Source: Rugamonas rubra (GTDB lineage Bacteria > Pseudomonadota > Gammaproteobacteria > Burkholderiales > Burkholderiaceae_D). Taken from it: a DNA stretch of 64,000 nt. Position 1 is the first letter of the stretch. Every line of letters starts with the position of its first letter. The stretch covers positions 248,001 to 312,000 of the forward strand of contig NZ_FOTW01000008.1 in assembly GCF_900114705.1 (NCBI RefSeq), given 5' to 3'. This document shows, one piece after another, positions 42,668-52,051 of this stretch. The notes under the pieces are model-generated. The model was not told the origin of the DNA. It saw only the letters and a program-made list of their open reading frames with translations, and did not search any database. Position numbers and translations under genes: made by a program.

Positions 42668-44077
42668 CTACTGCGCGGTCCAGGCGTCGCGCCAATTGCT
42701 GCCCACGCCGGGTTCGAAGTGGGTAGCGTACTGGCTCCACTGCACGCAGTAGCCGTTGTAGGGGAAGGGCTTGCAGACGTAGACCTTGCCGTCCTTCGGC
42801 TGCAGCACGCGGCTGCCGGCCTTGTAGCTGAGCAGGCTGTTCGGGAAGGTGTAGTCGTAGGCGCCGGCCGCCGCCTCCTCGCTCAGCTTGACGGCGAAGC
42901 TCTTCTGCAGCACCGCGCCGCCCGGCAGCGTCGCCTTCAGCACCAGCTGGTGCGGGCCGGCCTTGGGCTGGTTCAGCGCCAGCGCCAGCGGCGCGCTGTG
43001 GTTGTTCAGCGCGGCCGAGGCGTAACCCTTGGCCACGCCGGCGCCGTCGTACAGGTAGGCGGCCAGCTCCATCTCGCCGTTGGCCGTCACGCTGAAGGTG
43101 ATGCTCAACTGGCCTTGCTTGATGACGTAGACGCCTTGCAGGTCGGCGACGCTGAAGTCGGCGATCGACGGCGCCGTCTCCTTGTTGACCTGCACCTCGA
43201 CCCGCGTCAGATTGCTGCCGGCCTTGGCGTAGACGGTGTTCTGGCCGTAGACCGGATGGATGGCGCCGTCCTGGCCGATCTGGCCGGCGCGCAGCAGCGG
43301 CTGTTCGACGTTGATGCGGCTGGCCAGCAGGTAGGACCAGTTGTTGCGCTGGCCGTCGGCGGCGCTGGCGATGAGCACCTTGGTCTGCAGTTCGGGGCGC
43401 TCGCCGGCGGCGTCGAACACGCGGTTGGCCACGCTGTCGCCGATGTTCAGGTCGAGCGAGGGGTAGATGGCGCCGGCCTGGCTCCACTGCGGCGCCGGCG
43501 TGGCGCCGTCCTTGAACATCACGTCGACCATGTTGTAGAAGCTGTTGGGGGTGTCGCCGATCTCCCACACGCCGAGGATCACCTGGTAGCCGCTGCGCGG
43601 CGGCACCGTGCAGTTGTGGCTGACCTGCTTGGGCGGCTGGCGCATGCCGCCGTCGACGACGCAGAACGGCGTCGTCTCGAAGGCGGCGCGGCCCAGCTTC
43701 TGGTTCGGGTTCCAGTCGGCGCGGGTGATGTAGTAGCGCCAGTTGCGGGTGGCGTGGTTGGCGGTGAACTGCCAGCGGAAGACGTTGGCGCCGGCCTGCA
43801 TCTGGCGCTTGCTCCAACGGCTGCTGGTTTGCTCGTTGAGTTCGCCGAACTGCGCCAGGCCGGCACTGGCCAGCACCTCGTCGGCCGGGCCGCGCGCCGG
43901 GAAGCCGGACGGGCCCTCGACGCTTTGCGGTTCCCATTGGATGGCGCCGCAGTTGCCGTTGCCGCCTTGTTTGCACAGCAGGTTGCGCGATTCGGGCAGG
44001 TCGATGAAGCCGTGGGCGGATGCGCCGGCGCTGGCCAGCAGGGCGCAGCAGGCGGCGATTTTGGTGAGATGATGCAC
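42668..44077 (-). CDS. Lytic polysaccharide monooxygenase AA10, GbpA-like (copy A)
   Basis: A 469-residue secreted protein. Signal peptide cleavage before HG (ASA-HGFIDLPESR) exposes His22, the first ligand of the copper histidine brace; the second is probably His108 (FTANHATRNWRYY). The AA10 domain runs to about 205 (GDTPNSFYNMVDV). GbpA-type linker domains follow (about 210-410), then a C-terminal chitin-binding module (AGSRVLQPKDGKVYVCKPFPY). It would cleave chitin oxidatively. Start is GTG (44077) after GAGGA; the paralogue has the same arrangement. Confidence 0.93.
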   Translation of the reverse strand: MHHLTKIAACCALLASAGASAHGFIDLPESRNLLCKQGGNGNCGAIQWEPQSVEGPSGFPARGPADEVLASAGLAQFGELNEQTSSRWSKRQMQAGANVFRWQFTANHATRNWRYYITRADWNPNQKLGRAAFETTPFCVVDGGMRQPPKQVSHNCTVPPRSGYQVILGVWEIGDTPNSFYNMVDVMFKDGATPAPQWSQAGAIYPSLDLNIGDSVANRVFDAAGERPELQTKVLIASAADGQRNNWSYLLASRINVEQPLLRAGQIGQDGAIHPVYGQNTVYAKAGSNLTRVEVQVNKETAPSIADFSVADLQGVYVIKQGQLSITFSVTANGEMELAAYLYDGAGVAKGYASAALNNHSAPLALALNQPKAGPHQLVLKATLPGGAVLQKSFAVKLSEEAAAGAYDYTFPNSLLSYKAGSRVLQPKDGKVYVCKPFPYNGYCVQWSQYATHFEPGVGSNWRDAWTAQ

Positions 44078-44191
44078 GTCGTTTTTCCTCTAAAACTTGT
44101 GGTGGATGGAGTGTCCGGGCGGCATTGTATTCCGCGCCACGAGAGAGGGCTGTTCCGATTGATTGAGCGTTGACCCCGCAACCCGGACGCC

Positions 44192-44221
44192 GGGGTCGGA
44201 CCCCGTACGGGGTCCGACCCC
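44192..44221. repeat. Dispersed palindrome, copy 3
   Basis: Perfect arms GGGGTCGGACCCC / GGGGTCCGACCCC with a GTAC loop. Compared with copies 1 and 2 one base changed in each arm, in a compensating way that keeps the pairing. Between the two LPMO genes. Confidence 0.88.
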
Positions 44222-44257
44222 TTTCAGCCGCATTGCGGGGTCAGGCTGGCGACGTAC

Positions 44258-45670
44258 CTATTGCGCGTTCCAGGCGTCCTGCCAGTTGCTGCCCACGCCG
44301 GGTTCGTAGTAGGTGGAGTTGACGCTCCACTGGATGCAGTAGCCGCTGTAGGGGAAGGGTTTGCAGGCATACACCTTGCCGTTCTTCGGCTGCAGCACGC
44401 GGCTGCCGGCCTTGTAGCCGGCCAGGCCGGCGGGGAACACGTAGTCGTAGGCGGCCGGTCCGGCGTCCTCGCTCAGGCTGATGTTGAAGGTCTTTTGCAG
44501 CAGCGCGCCGCTGCCCTTGAGCACGGCCTTGAGCACCATTTGGTGCGCGCCCGCCTTGGGCTGGTTCAGCGCCACCGCCAGCGGCGCGCTGTTGTTGTTC
44601 AGCGTGGCGGTGGCGTAGCCCTTGGCCACGCCGGCACCGTCGTACAGGTAGGCGCCCAGCTCCATCTCGCCGCTGGCGCTGACGTTGAAGTCGATGCTCA
44701 GCTGGCCGTTCCTGATGACGTAGGCGGTCTTCAGCTCGCTGACGCTGAAGTCGGCGGCCGGCGGCGGCGTCTCCTTGTTGACCTGCACCTCGACCCGCGT
44801 CAGATTGCTGCCGGCCTTGGCGTAGATGGTGTTCTGGCCGTAGACCGGGTTGATGGCGCCGGCCTGGTCGGGCTGGCCGGCGCGCAGCAGGGGCTGCTCG
44901 GCGTTGATGCGGCTGGCCAACAGGTAGGACCAGTTGTTGCGCTGGCCGTCGGCGGCGCTGGCGATGAGCACCTTGGTTTGCAGCTCGGGATGCTCGCCGG
45001 CGGCGTCGAACACGCGGCTGGCCACGCTGTCGCCGACGTTCAGGTCGAGCGAGGGGTAGATGGTGCCGGCCTGGCTCCATTGCGGCGGCGGCGTACCGCC
45101 GTCCTTGAACAGCACGTCGACCAGGTTGTAGAAGCTGTTGGTGGTGTCGCCGATCTCCCACACGCCGAGGATGAGGTGGTAGCCGCTGCGCGGCGGCACC
45201 GTGCAGTTGTGGCTGACCTGCTTGGGCGGCTGCTGCATGGCGCCGTCGACGACGCAGAACGGCGTCGGCTCGAAGGAGGCGCGGCCCAGCTTCTGGTTCG
45301 GGTTCCAGTCGGCGCGGGTGAGGTAGTAGCGCCAGTTGCGGGTGGCGTGGTTGGCGGTGAACCGCCAGTTGAAGACGTTGGCGCCGGCCTTCAGTTCGCG
45401 CTTGCTCCAGCGGCTGCTGGTCTGCTCATTGAGTTCGCCGAACTGGGCCAGGCCGGCGCCGGCCAGCACGCCGTCGGCCGGGCCGCCGGCCGGGAAGCCG
45501 GACGGCCCCTCCAGGCTTTGCGGTTCCCATTGGATGGCGCCGCAATTGCTGTTGCCGCCCTGCTGGCACAGCAGGTTGCGCGACTCGGGCAGGCTGATGT
45601 AACCGTGGGCGGATGCGCTGGCGCTGGCCAGCAGGGCGCAGCCGGCGGCGATCGTGGTGAAGTTGTTCAC
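44258..45670 (-). CDS. Lytic polysaccharide monooxygenase AA10, GbpA-like (copy B)
   Basis: A 470-residue paralogue of the neighbouring gene, the same length and domain order and highly similar throughout. Mature N-terminus His22 (ASA-HGYISLPESR), second brace His in FTANHATRNWRYYLT, middle GbpA-like domains, and a C-terminal chitin-binding module (AGSRVLQPKNGKVYACKPFPYSGYC). GTG start at 45670 with GAGGA upstream, parallel to copy A; a TTG at 45688 is a weaker option. Probably arose by tandem duplication; the middle domains differ most. Confidence 0.93.
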   Translation of the reverse strand: MNNFTTIAAGCALLASASASAHGYISLPESRNLLCQQGGNSNCGAIQWEPQSLEGPSGFPAGGPADGVLAGAGLAQFGELNEQTSSRWSKRELKAGANVFNWRFTANHATRNWRYYLTRADWNPNQKLGRASFEPTPFCVVDGAMQQPPKQVSHNCTVPPRSGYHLILGVWEIGDTTNSFYNLVDVLFKDGGTPPPQWSQAGTIYPSLDLNVGDSVASRVFDAAGEHPELQTKVLIASAADGQRNNWSYLLASRINAEQPLLRAGQPDQAGAINPVYGQNTIYAKAGSNLTRVEVQVNKETPPPAADFSVSELKTAYVIRNGQLSIDFNVSASGEMELGAYLYDGAGVAKGYATATLNNNSAPLAVALNQPKAGAHQMVLKAVLKGSGALLQKTFNISLSEDAGPAAYDYVFPAGLAGYKAGSRVLQPKNGKVYACKPFPYSGYCIQWSVNSTYYEPGVGSNWQDAWNAQ

Positions 45671-45835
45671 GTCGGTCTTCCTCTTCAACTAGCGTTGGAT
45701 GGATGCATCCGCGCGGCGGCCTAGGCGGTCCTTCGGGATGCCTGTGCGGCGCCCGATCCGTCCGCGCCGCTGTGCAGGATACGACATCGCATCCGGCGCC
45801 GCCAGCTGTCAATGATGACCGTTTTTAGCGGCCGC

Positions 45836-46600
45836 TCAGTCCAGCGTGGCGATCACCGGGGCGTGGTCGGACGGCTGCTCCCACTTGCGCGGCGCGCGGT
45901 CGATGACGCAGGCGCTGCAGCGCGCCACCAGCGCCTTCGACAGCAGGATGTGGTCGATGCGCAGGCCCTTGTTGAGGCGGAAGCCGAGCGCGCGGTAGTC
46001 CCACCAGCTGAACGATTTCTCCGCCTGTTCGAACAGGCGGAAGGAGTCCTGCAGGCCGAGCTCGAGCAGGCGGGTGAGGGCGGCGCGCTCCGGCACGGAC
46101 ACCAGCACCTGGTCGGCCCAGGCGGCCGGGTCGTGCACGTCGCGGTCTTCCGGCGCGATGTTGTAGTCGCCCAGCACGGCCAGTTGCGGATGCAGCGCGG
46201 CCTCCTCGCTGAGCCATTGGTGGAAGGCGGCCAGCCAGGCCAGCTTGTACTCGTACTTGTCGGTGCCGACCGCCTGGCCGTTGGGCACGTAGGCGCAGAC
46301 CACGCGCACGCCGTCGATGGTGGCGGCGAGGATGCGCTGCTGCGCGTCCTCGTAGTGCGGATTGTTCTTGACCACGTCGCCGATCGGCAGCTTGGACAGG
46401 ATGGCCACGCCGTTGTAGGTCTTCTGGCCGCTGAAGACGACATGGTAGCCGGCCGCCTCGATGGCGGCGGCGGGGAACTTGTCGTCGGTCATTTTGGTTT
46501 CCTGCACGCACAACACGTCGACCGGGTTTTCCTCCAGCCACTTGAGCACGTGGGGCAGGCGCACATTGAGGGAGTTAACGTTCCAGGTGGCAATTTTCAT
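45836..46600 (-). CDS. xth: Exodeoxyribonuclease III
   Basis: A 254-residue exonuclease III / AP endonuclease of the EEP fold. It has [18 protein letters not shown], catalytic Glu in [22 protein letters not shown] (Asp/Asn of the active site), RIDHILLS and the C-terminal [10 protein letters not shown] with the catalytic Asp-His. It acts in base excision repair of abasic sites. All catalytic residues are visible. Monocistronic, upstream of a gene-poor stretch. Confidence 0.96.
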   Translation of the reverse strand: MKIATWNVNSLNVRLPHVLKWLEENPVDVLCVQETKMTDDKFPAAAIEAAGYHVVFSGQKTYNGVAILSKLPIGDVVKNNPHYEDAQQRILAATIDGVRVVCAYVPNGQAVGTDKYEYKLAWLAAFHQWLSEEAALHPQLAVLGDYNIAPEDRDVHDPAAWADQVLVSVPERAALTRLLELGLQDSFRLFEQAEKSFSWWDYRALGFRLNKGLRIDHILLSKALVARCSACVIDRAPRKWEQPSDHAPVIATLD

Positions 46601-47602
46601 GGGGTTTCTACAGACTGAATAGGGGATGGATGGGGGCGGGCGCGGCCGCCGCCGACGCGCTGGGCGGGTCGGCGCTGTGCGGATTTTACAGCAGCCGGCG
46701 GCGACGCGACGGGCGCCGCCTCAGCGCGCCGACTCGGCCCGGGCCCGGGCCAGCAGCCGCGCCAGCTTTTGCCCGGCGTAGCGCAGCTGCGCCAGGGTCA
46801 GCGCGGTGTAGCCGAGCAGCACCGCCGACGGCAGCACGGCCTGGCGGCAGAAGGCGCCCAGCGGCTGCAGCGCGATGTCGGCGGCCTGTTCTTCTTCATC
46901 CAGATGGCGATCACCGCGCTGAGCAGTTTTGCCGTCGGCCGCCCCCTCTGTTGTTGTCGCACGACAGTATCTGGCGGGCGCTGCCGCCACGCCTGCGCCG
47001 GCCGTCATTCCGCTCCCCCGCGGCGCCGGCGCCGAGCTTTCCTTGTTCCGGAACAAGTGCCGCACAATTGCGCTAACGCGCGTCGGCGAATCGATCTCTG
47101 TGGCATTGTTGGACACGAGCATCTTTGCGCCGGCCGCGACGCCCTTGACGCGGCCGCCGCGCCACCCTGTGGCGGAGGGAAAAGAGGGGCCGGGCGCTGG
47201 GCGATTCGCTGCTAGGGCCGAGGAACAACAAGGTTTTTCAAGCGGACGTTTTGATTTTGCTCAATTGTTTATAATTCTCGAGAATTTTGTGAAAAAACAT
47301 GAAATAGGGCTGTCACAAATTGCCTTCCAGGCCATAGAATGTTGCAAAATCTAACATTTGCAAAAATAATTGCCAATAGTGCTTCCATGTTATCAAAATG
47401 GTACTAGAATCAATTAAACGCACTTGAAAAGCGAAATATACTTGTATCAAACAGGATTAGAATCTATATTGCCGTAGGGCAACCATTTAATTGACAAAAA
47501 AGATGCATTAACAGTGTTGTATCAATTCAATAAATGGTACTATTCGGAAATACTTGTGGTTTTAACAGTAAGTTCTGCGCAAAGCATTTGTAAAGGAAGA
47601 AA
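46601..47602. other. Gene-poor 1-kb region with AT-rich half
   Basis: No intact gene is supported here. The left part (46601-47220) is GC-rich and contains the regulator relic annotated separately. The right part (about 47230-47602) is sharply AT-rich. It has a 14-bp perfect palindrome AATTCTCGAGAATT (47273-47286), two AAATGGTACTA repeats (47396-47406, 47532-47542), two TTGTATCAA repeats (47442-47450, 47517-47525) and a TTGACA hexamer (47491-47496) without a good -10. It probably contains the promoter of the gene at 47603. Confidence 0.5.
46721..46890 (-). pseudogene. Remnant of a MocR/PdxR-type regulator C-terminus
   Basis: The minus frame ending at 46721 gives AADIALQPLGAFCRQAV, VLLGYTALTLAQLRYAGQKL and a basic tail. 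This looks like the very end of the aminotransferase-like domain of GntR/MocR regulators (small-domain Gly-Tyr segment and final helix). Upstream of about 46890 the homology stops. There is no HTH, no PLP-lysine and no long open frame, so more than 400 residues of a normal MocR are missing. Interpreted as a decayed gene; the match is from memory of the family and needs a profile search. Confidence 0.4.
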
Positions 47603-48025
47603 ATGCGATCTGCATTTGAAGCATGGGCGCAGCGCGATGGACACATCGTACGCCGGCGCGAAGACAAGCCAGAGGAATATCTGGTGTTCGAAACTCAACG
47701 CCGCTGGGTGATCTGGCAGGCTGCGCTCGAGCATGGCAAAACGCCAGGCGGGCGCAAGACCGCCGCATCCAAGGAGGCCGCCACCAAGGCCGTCGCGAGC
47801 CCACGCTCGGGACTGCAACGGGCGCCGGTGATCGACTCCGATCAGGCTGCCGTGCGCAATCAAGTCCTCAACGAGGTACTTGACGCGTTCGCCACCCTGG
47901 ACGGCGAGACCGGCATGGAGGACATCCTGAAGGTCATCCAAAGTTTGAAGAAGGCTAAAGCCCAGGGCAATATCGACGACGTGGTGGCCCAGCCAGTGCG
48001 TCCGAGTGCCCGTCAAACCAGCTGA
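47603..48025 (+). CDS. Orphan hypothetical protein, phage-like N-terminal motif
   Basis: A 140-residue soluble protein, family not recognised. AAGGAAG lies 8 bp before the ATG. The first 50 residues (FEAWAQRDGHIVRRREDKPEEYLVFETQRRWVIWQAALEHG) resemble a short Trp-rich unit seen in phage and plasmid hypothetical proteins (FExW...WxxWQAA). A Lys/Ala/Ser-rich linker follows, then a helical end (NQVLNEVLDAFATLDGETGMEDILKVIQSLKKAK). It follows the AT-rich region and precedes a DUF1653 gene by 11 bp, probably co-transcribed. Confidence 0.75.
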   Translation: MRSAFEAWAQRDGHIVRRREDKPEEYLVFETQRRWVIWQAALEHGKTPGGRKTAASKEAATKAVASPRSGLQRAPVIDSDQAAVRNQVLNEVLDAFATLDGETGMEDILKVIQSLKKAKAQGNIDDVVAQPVRPSARQTS

Positions 48026-48036
48026 GGACAGGCGGC

Positions 48037-48225
48037 ATGCGATTTCGGCACTATAAAGGGGGCGTCTACGAGCTGGTGTGCGAGGCGACCCTGGAATCGG
48101 ACCTCAGTCCGATGATCGTCTATCGCGCCGCCGACGGGTCCATCTGGACCCGGCCCCGGGATGTGTTCTTTCAATTGATCGAGGTCGACGGCGTGATGGT
48201 TCAGCGCTTCGCCCCGATCAATTGA
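48037..48225 (+). CDS. DUF1653 domain protein
   Basis: A 62-residue protein covering one DUF1653 domain: FRHYKGGVYELVCEATLESD, MIVYRAADGSIWTRPRDVFF. DUF1653 is a small beta domain of unknown function, usually single or fused to enzymes. All of the domain is present. It lies 11 bp after the orphan gene and 10 bp before creA, so an operon of three or four genes is likely. Confidence 0.9.
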   Translation: MRFRHYKGGVYELVCEATLESDLSPMIVYRAADGSIWTRPRDVFFQLIEVDGVMVQRFAPIN

Positions 48226-48235
48226 CGGCCGCCCG

Positions 48236-48724
48236 ATGAACGCCACGCGGCTGTGCCGCGCCATTTTTGGCTTGGCCCTGCTGGGCCTGGCCAGCCACGG
48301 TCGCGCCGAAAACATCGGTTCGGTCGACACCGCCTTCCAACTGCTCGGTCCCGACCACAAGGTGGTGGTCGAGGTGTTCGACGATCCGCGCGTGGCCGGC
48401 GTCAGTTGCTACCTGTCGCGCGCCAAGACCGGCGGCTTCAAGGGCGCCATCGGCCTGGCCGAGGACAAGGCCGAATCGTCGGTGGCCTGCCGCCAAGTGG
48501 GGGCGCTGCGCTTCAACGGCGTGCTGCCGCTGCAGGAGGAGGTGTTCTCCGAACGCGCCTCGATCTTCTTCAAACATGTGCGGGTGGTGCGCATGGTCGA
48601 CGTCAAGCGCAACGCGCTGGTCTACCTGGTGTATTCCGACCGCCTGATCGACGGCAGTCCGAAGAACAGCGTGACCGCCGTGCCGGTGCCGGCCGAGCAG
48701 CCCATCCCCACTAAGCGCAAGTAG
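48236..48724 (+). CDS. creA: CreA family periplasmic protein
   Basis: A 162-residue exported protein with a signal peptide (ATRLCRAIFGLALLGLASHGRA) and the CreA core: IGSVDTAFQLLGPDHKVVVEVFDDP, VSCYLSRAKTGGFKGAIGLAEDK, SIFFKHVRVVRMVD. The conserved cysteines of the family are present (CYLS and VACRQ). The biochemical role of CreA is unknown. Same direction as its neighbours. Confidence 0.93.
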   Translation: MNATRLCRAIFGLALLGLASHGRAENIGSVDTAFQLLGPDHKVVVEVFDDPRVAGVSCYLSRAKTGGFKGAIGLAEDKAESSVACRQVGALRFNGVLPLQEEVFSERASIFFKHVRVVRMVDVKRNALVYLVYSDRLIDGSPKNSVTAVPVPAEQPIPTKRK

Positions 48725-48791
48725 GCGCCGCACCGTCGTGCGCGGCGCTTCCCCTGCGCTTCCCCATCCCCCGCCCGCAAGAGGCCAGACC

Positions 48792-49226
48792 ATGTACCGA
48801 CTCGCCGCAATCGCAGCCCTGGCCCTGACGGCCGGCTGCGCCACCCTGACCGAATCGACCCAGCAGCAGGTGACCGTGCAGACCATCCTCGACAACCGCG
48901 AGGTCGGCGGGGTCGGCTGCGTGCTGTACAACGACGTCGGCAAATGGTTCGTCACCAGCCCGGCGCGGGTGACCATCCGCCGCAGCGCCGCGCCGCTGCG
49001 GGTCGACTGCAAGCAGGACGGCGCCGCCTGGGCCTACGAGAAGGTCGACTCCAAGGTCAACAGCAGCGTGTGGGGCAACGTGGTGCTGACGGCGGGCGCC
49101 GGCTATCTGGTCGACCGCAACACCGGCGCCGGCTTCGACTATCCGGCCACGCTGACGGTGATCCTGCACAAGGGCGAGGAGGCCGACGGCCGCGCGCCGC
49201 CGGCGCCGGGCGTGACGGTGTACTGA
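48792..49226 (+). CDS. Putative lipoprotein
   Basis: A 144-residue lipoprotein. Signal peptide with lipobox LTAGC (Cys near 16), Ala at +2 of the mature protein (CATLTES), favouring the outer membrane. The body has GVGCVLYNDVGKWFVTSPARVTI, PLRVDCKQDG and a hydrophobic Gly-rich segment (SSVWGNVVLTAGAGYLVDRNTGAGFDYP). The latter is reminiscent of small surface-exposed lipoproteins that resemble translocation or glycine-zipper proteins. Family not firmly recognised. Followed by a strong terminator. Confidence 0.8.
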   Translation: MYRLAAIAALALTAGCATLTESTQQQVTVQTILDNREVGGVGCVLYNDVGKWFVTSPARVTIRRSAAPLRVDCKQDGAAWAYEKVDSKVNSSVWGNVVLTAGAGYLVDRNTGAGFDYPATLTVILHKGEEADGRAPPAPGVTVY

Positions 49227-49243
49227 GCGGCGCGGCGGCGGAG

Positions 49244-49279
49244 ATGAAAAATGGCGGCCAAATGGCCGCCATTTTTCAT
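49244..49279. terminator. Bidirectional terminator
   Basis: Perfect 17-bp stem ATGAAAAATGGCGGCCA paired with its complement across an AA loop. It ends in a T run on both strands and lies between the convergent lipoprotein gene and pepA. Confidence 0.9.
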
Positions 49280-49321
49280 GGGCGCGCCGCCTTGGCGCCG
49301 CGCCCCTTTGCCGCACGCCGC

Positions 49322-50815
49322 TTAGGCGCGCTTGATCAGGAAGTTGGCCAGCAGCGGCACCGGACGGCCGGTCGAACCCTTGGCGCCGCCCGACTTCCAG
49401 GCGGTGCCGGCGATGTCCAGGTGGGCCCAAGTGTACTTGCGGGTGAAGTTCTCCAGGAAGGCCGCCGCCGTGCAGGAGGCGCCGCCGGGCGAGCCGATGT
49501 TGCCCAGGTCGGCGAAGTTGGACTTCAGCTGCTCGTTGTACAACTCGCCGATCGGCAGGCGCCAGGCGGTGTCGCCGGCCTCCTGGCCGGCTTCCAGCAG
49601 CTCGGCGGCCAGCTTGTCGTGCGCCGCGTCGTGGCGCGTGAACAGGCCGCTGTTGTGGTGGCCCAGGGCGACGATGCAGGCGCCGGTCAGGGTGGCGATG
49701 TCGACCACGGCGGCCGGGTTGAAGCGCTCGGCGTAGGTCAGCGCGTCGCACAGCACCAGGCGGCCTTCGGCGTCGGTGTTGAGGATCTCGATGGTCAGGC
49801 CGTTCATCGAGGTGACGATGTCGCCCGGCTTGGTGGCGCGGCCCGACGGCATGTTCTCGCAGCTGGCGATGACGCCGATCACGTTGAGCTTCAGGTTCAT
49901 CTCGCCGATGGCGCGGAAGGTGCCCAGCACCGAGGCGGCGCCGCCCATGTCGTACTTCATCTCGTCCATGCCGGGGCCGGCCTTGAGCGAGATGCCGCCG
50001 CTGTCGAAGGTGATGCCCTTGCCGACCAGGACCACCGGCGCGTCCTTCGGCTTGCCGCCCATGTGCTTGATGATGATGAACTTGGGCGGCTGCTCGCTGC
50101 CGTTGGTGACCGACAGGAAGCTGTTCATCTTCAGCGCTTCGAGCTGCTTGCGGTCGAGGATCTCGACCTCGAACTTGTAGTCCTTGCCCAGCTGCTTGGC
50201 GGTGTTGGCCAGGTAGGTCGGGGTGCAGATGTTGGCCGACAGGTTGCCCAGGTCCTTGGTCAGGTCCATGCCCTTGGCGATCGCCACGGCCTGCGCCAGC
50301 GCCAGCTTGCTGGCGGCGGTGTTGGGCAGGGCCAGGGCCAGCTTCTTGACGCCGCTGGCGGCCGGGTCCTTCTTGCTCTTCTGGCCGTCGGTGCGGTAGA
50401 CGGCCTCGTGGCCGGCCTGCACCACGCAACGGATCGCCCAGTTAACGTCGCGCTCTTTCACTTCGGCCAGCGGTAGTGCGATAATGGCGTCGCTCGCGCC
50501 CAGGGTGGCGAACACCTTGAGGGCGGCAGCCACGCCGGCGGCGAAGTTCTTCTCGCCGACCGTCTCGTCGCTACCCAGGCCGACCAGCAGCACGCGTTCG
50601 GCGGCGGCGCCTTCGACGGCGCGCAGCAGCAGGGTGGTGCCGGCCTTGCCGGAAATGTCGCCGGACTTCAGCGCAGCCGAGATTTCACCAGCGCCGTCAA
50701 GCGCCTTGGCGGCGGCAGACAGCTTTTTGTTTTCGAAAACCGCGACGGCGACGACGCCGGTTTTGGCCGTAGCGAGGGTGTTTTTTGTGTCGAATGCTTT
50801 TATGCTAAAGTCCAT
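49322..50815 (-). CDS. pepA: Leucyl aminopeptidase (M17)
   Basis: A 497-residue cytosolic di-metal aminopeptidase. It has an N-terminal macro-like domain ([14 protein letters not shown]), the catalytic domain from about 170, metal ligands in [14 protein letters not shown] and [11 protein letters not shown], and the M17 signature [10 protein letters not shown]. It removes N-terminal residues from peptides; in some bacteria PepA also binds DNA. Transcribed divergently from lptF, the usual arrangement in Proteobacteria. Confidence 0.96.
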   Translation of the reverse strand: MDFSIKAFDTKNTLATAKTGVVAVAVFENKKLSAAAKALDGAGEISAALKSGDISGKAGTTLLLRAVEGAAAERVLLVGLGSDETVGEKNFAAGVAAALKVFATLGASDAIIALPLAEVKERDVNWAIRCVVQAGHEAVYRTDGQKSKKDPAASGVKKLALALPNTAASKLALAQAVAIAKGMDLTKDLGNLSANICTPTYLANTAKQLGKDYKFEVEILDRKQLEALKMNSFLSVTNGSEQPPKFIIIKHMGGKPKDAPVVLVGKGITFDSGGISLKAGPGMDEMKYDMGGAASVLGTFRAIGEMNLKLNVIGVIASCENMPSGRATKPGDIVTSMNGLTIEILNTDAEGRLVLCDALTYAERFNPAAVVDIATLTGACIVALGHHNSGLFTRHDAAHDKLAAELLEAGQEAGDTAWRLPIGELYNEQLKSNFADLGNIGSPGGASCTAAAFLENFTRKYTWAHLDIAGTAWKSGGAKGSTGRPVPLLANFLIKRA

Positions 50816-50914
50816 TTGGTTCTCCGTGTCGTGTACTTTTTTGCCTGGCCTTGCGGTGTATGGCCAGGCGCGTTACGCATCTTACTAACTTAACCGCCGA
50901 ATTGTAAACTTCGA

Positions 50915-52051
50915 ATGATTTTTCAACGCGCCCTACGTCGCGAGCTGGTCAGCGTCGCCGGGGCTACTTTTACGGTCCTGTTCAGCATTTCCGTCACCTG
51001 GACCCTGATCACCATCCTCGGCAAGGCCGCCGGCGGCAAGGTCGCGTCGAGCGACGTGGTGGCGCTGATCGTTTTCGCGGCCCTGAATTATCTGCCAACC
51101 ATCGTCATCCTCACCAGTTTTATTTCGGTGCTGATGGTGGTCACGCGCAGCTACCGCGACTCCGAGATGGTGGTCTGGTTCGCCTCCGGCCTGAGCCTGA
51201 CGCGCTGGATCGCGCCGGTGCTCAGCTTCGGCCTGCCGATGGTGCTGCTGACGGCCGTCCTCAGCCTGGTGGCCACGCCCTGGGCCAAGCACAAGAGCGG
51301 CGAGTACGTCGAGCGCTTTGAAAAACGCGAGGACCTGCAAAAGGTCGCGCCCGGCCAGTTCAAGGAATCGGCGTCGAGCAACCGCATCTTCTTCGTCGAG
51401 GGCGTCAGCGGCAAGACGGCGGTAGTGCAGAACGTCTTCGTCAACACCGTCGACGAGCACGGCACCGCCGTCATCGTCGCCAAGGAGGGCGTCATCACCG
51501 CCGACGCCAAGGGCCAGCGCTTCCTGGTGCTGAAGAACGGCCGGCGCTACCAGGGCGTGCCCGGCCAGGCCGACTTCCAGACCATGGAGTTCGAGCGCTA
51601 CAGCATGCGCGTGGCCAGCCAGACGCAGAACATCGAGTCCGATGTCGACGTCGCCGGCATGGCCACGCCGGCCCTGTTCGCGCTGCGCACCAACGACACC
51701 CGCGCCGAGCTGCTGTGGCGCCTGGCCTCGCCGCTGACCTGCCTGGTGCTGGTGCTGCTGGCCATTCCGCTGGGCTTCGTCAATCCGCGCGCCGGCAGCT
51801 CGGCCAACCTGATCATCGCGCTGCTGATCTTCGTCACCTACTCCAACCTGGTCAAACTGGTCGAGGCCAGCGTCAAGCAGGGCCGCTTCAGCTTCGCCCT
51901 GTCGTGGTGGCCGCTGCACCTGCTGGTCGGCCTGGTCGTGCTGGGACTGTTCTTCTGGCGGCTCAACGTGAACCACCGCTACCACCCGCTGGTCCTGCTG
52001 GCATCGATCAAGCGGCCCCGCGCCTGCAACAAGGAAGGCGCCGCAAAATGA
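50915..52051 (+). CDS. lptF: LPS export permease LptF
   Basis: A 378-residue inner-membrane subunit of the LptB2FGC lipopolysaccharide exporter. It has MIFQRALRRELVSVAGATFTVLFSISVTW, six membrane helices in two groups of three (about 10-120 and 275-365) and a periplasmic beta-jellyroll between them. The conserved ELLWRLASPLTCLVL begins the second group. The last four bases overlap lptG (ATGA). Divergent from pepA. Confidence 0.95.
   Translation: MIFQRALRRELVSVAGATFTVLFSISVTWTLITILGKAAGGKVASSDVVALIVFAALNYLPTIVILTSFISVLMVVTRSYRDSEMVVWFASGLSLTRWIAPVLSFGLPMVLLTAVLSLVATPWAKHKSGEYVERFEKREDLQKVAPGQFKESASSNRIFFVEGVSGKTAVVQNVFVNTVDEHGTAVIVAKEGVITADAKGQRFLVLKNGRRYQGVPGQADFQTMEFERYSMRVASQTQNIESDVDVAGMATPALFALRTNDTRAELLWRLASPLTCLVLVLLAIPLGFVNPRAGSSANLIIALLIFVTYSNLVKLVEASVKQGRFSFALSWWPLHLLVGLVVLGLFFWRLNVNHRYHPLVLLASIKRPRACNKEGAAK

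Noticed and set aside
46929..47354. Open frames on both strands in the gap right of xth
   Set aside because: No recognisable domain, no ribosome site and a composition change in mid-frame; only the short MocR-like end is kept as a relic.
47540..48016. Minus-strand open frame opposite the orphan gene at 47603
   Set aside because: It has no ribosome site and mirrors the plus frame; the plus frame has AAGGAAG and is followed closely by co-oriented genes.
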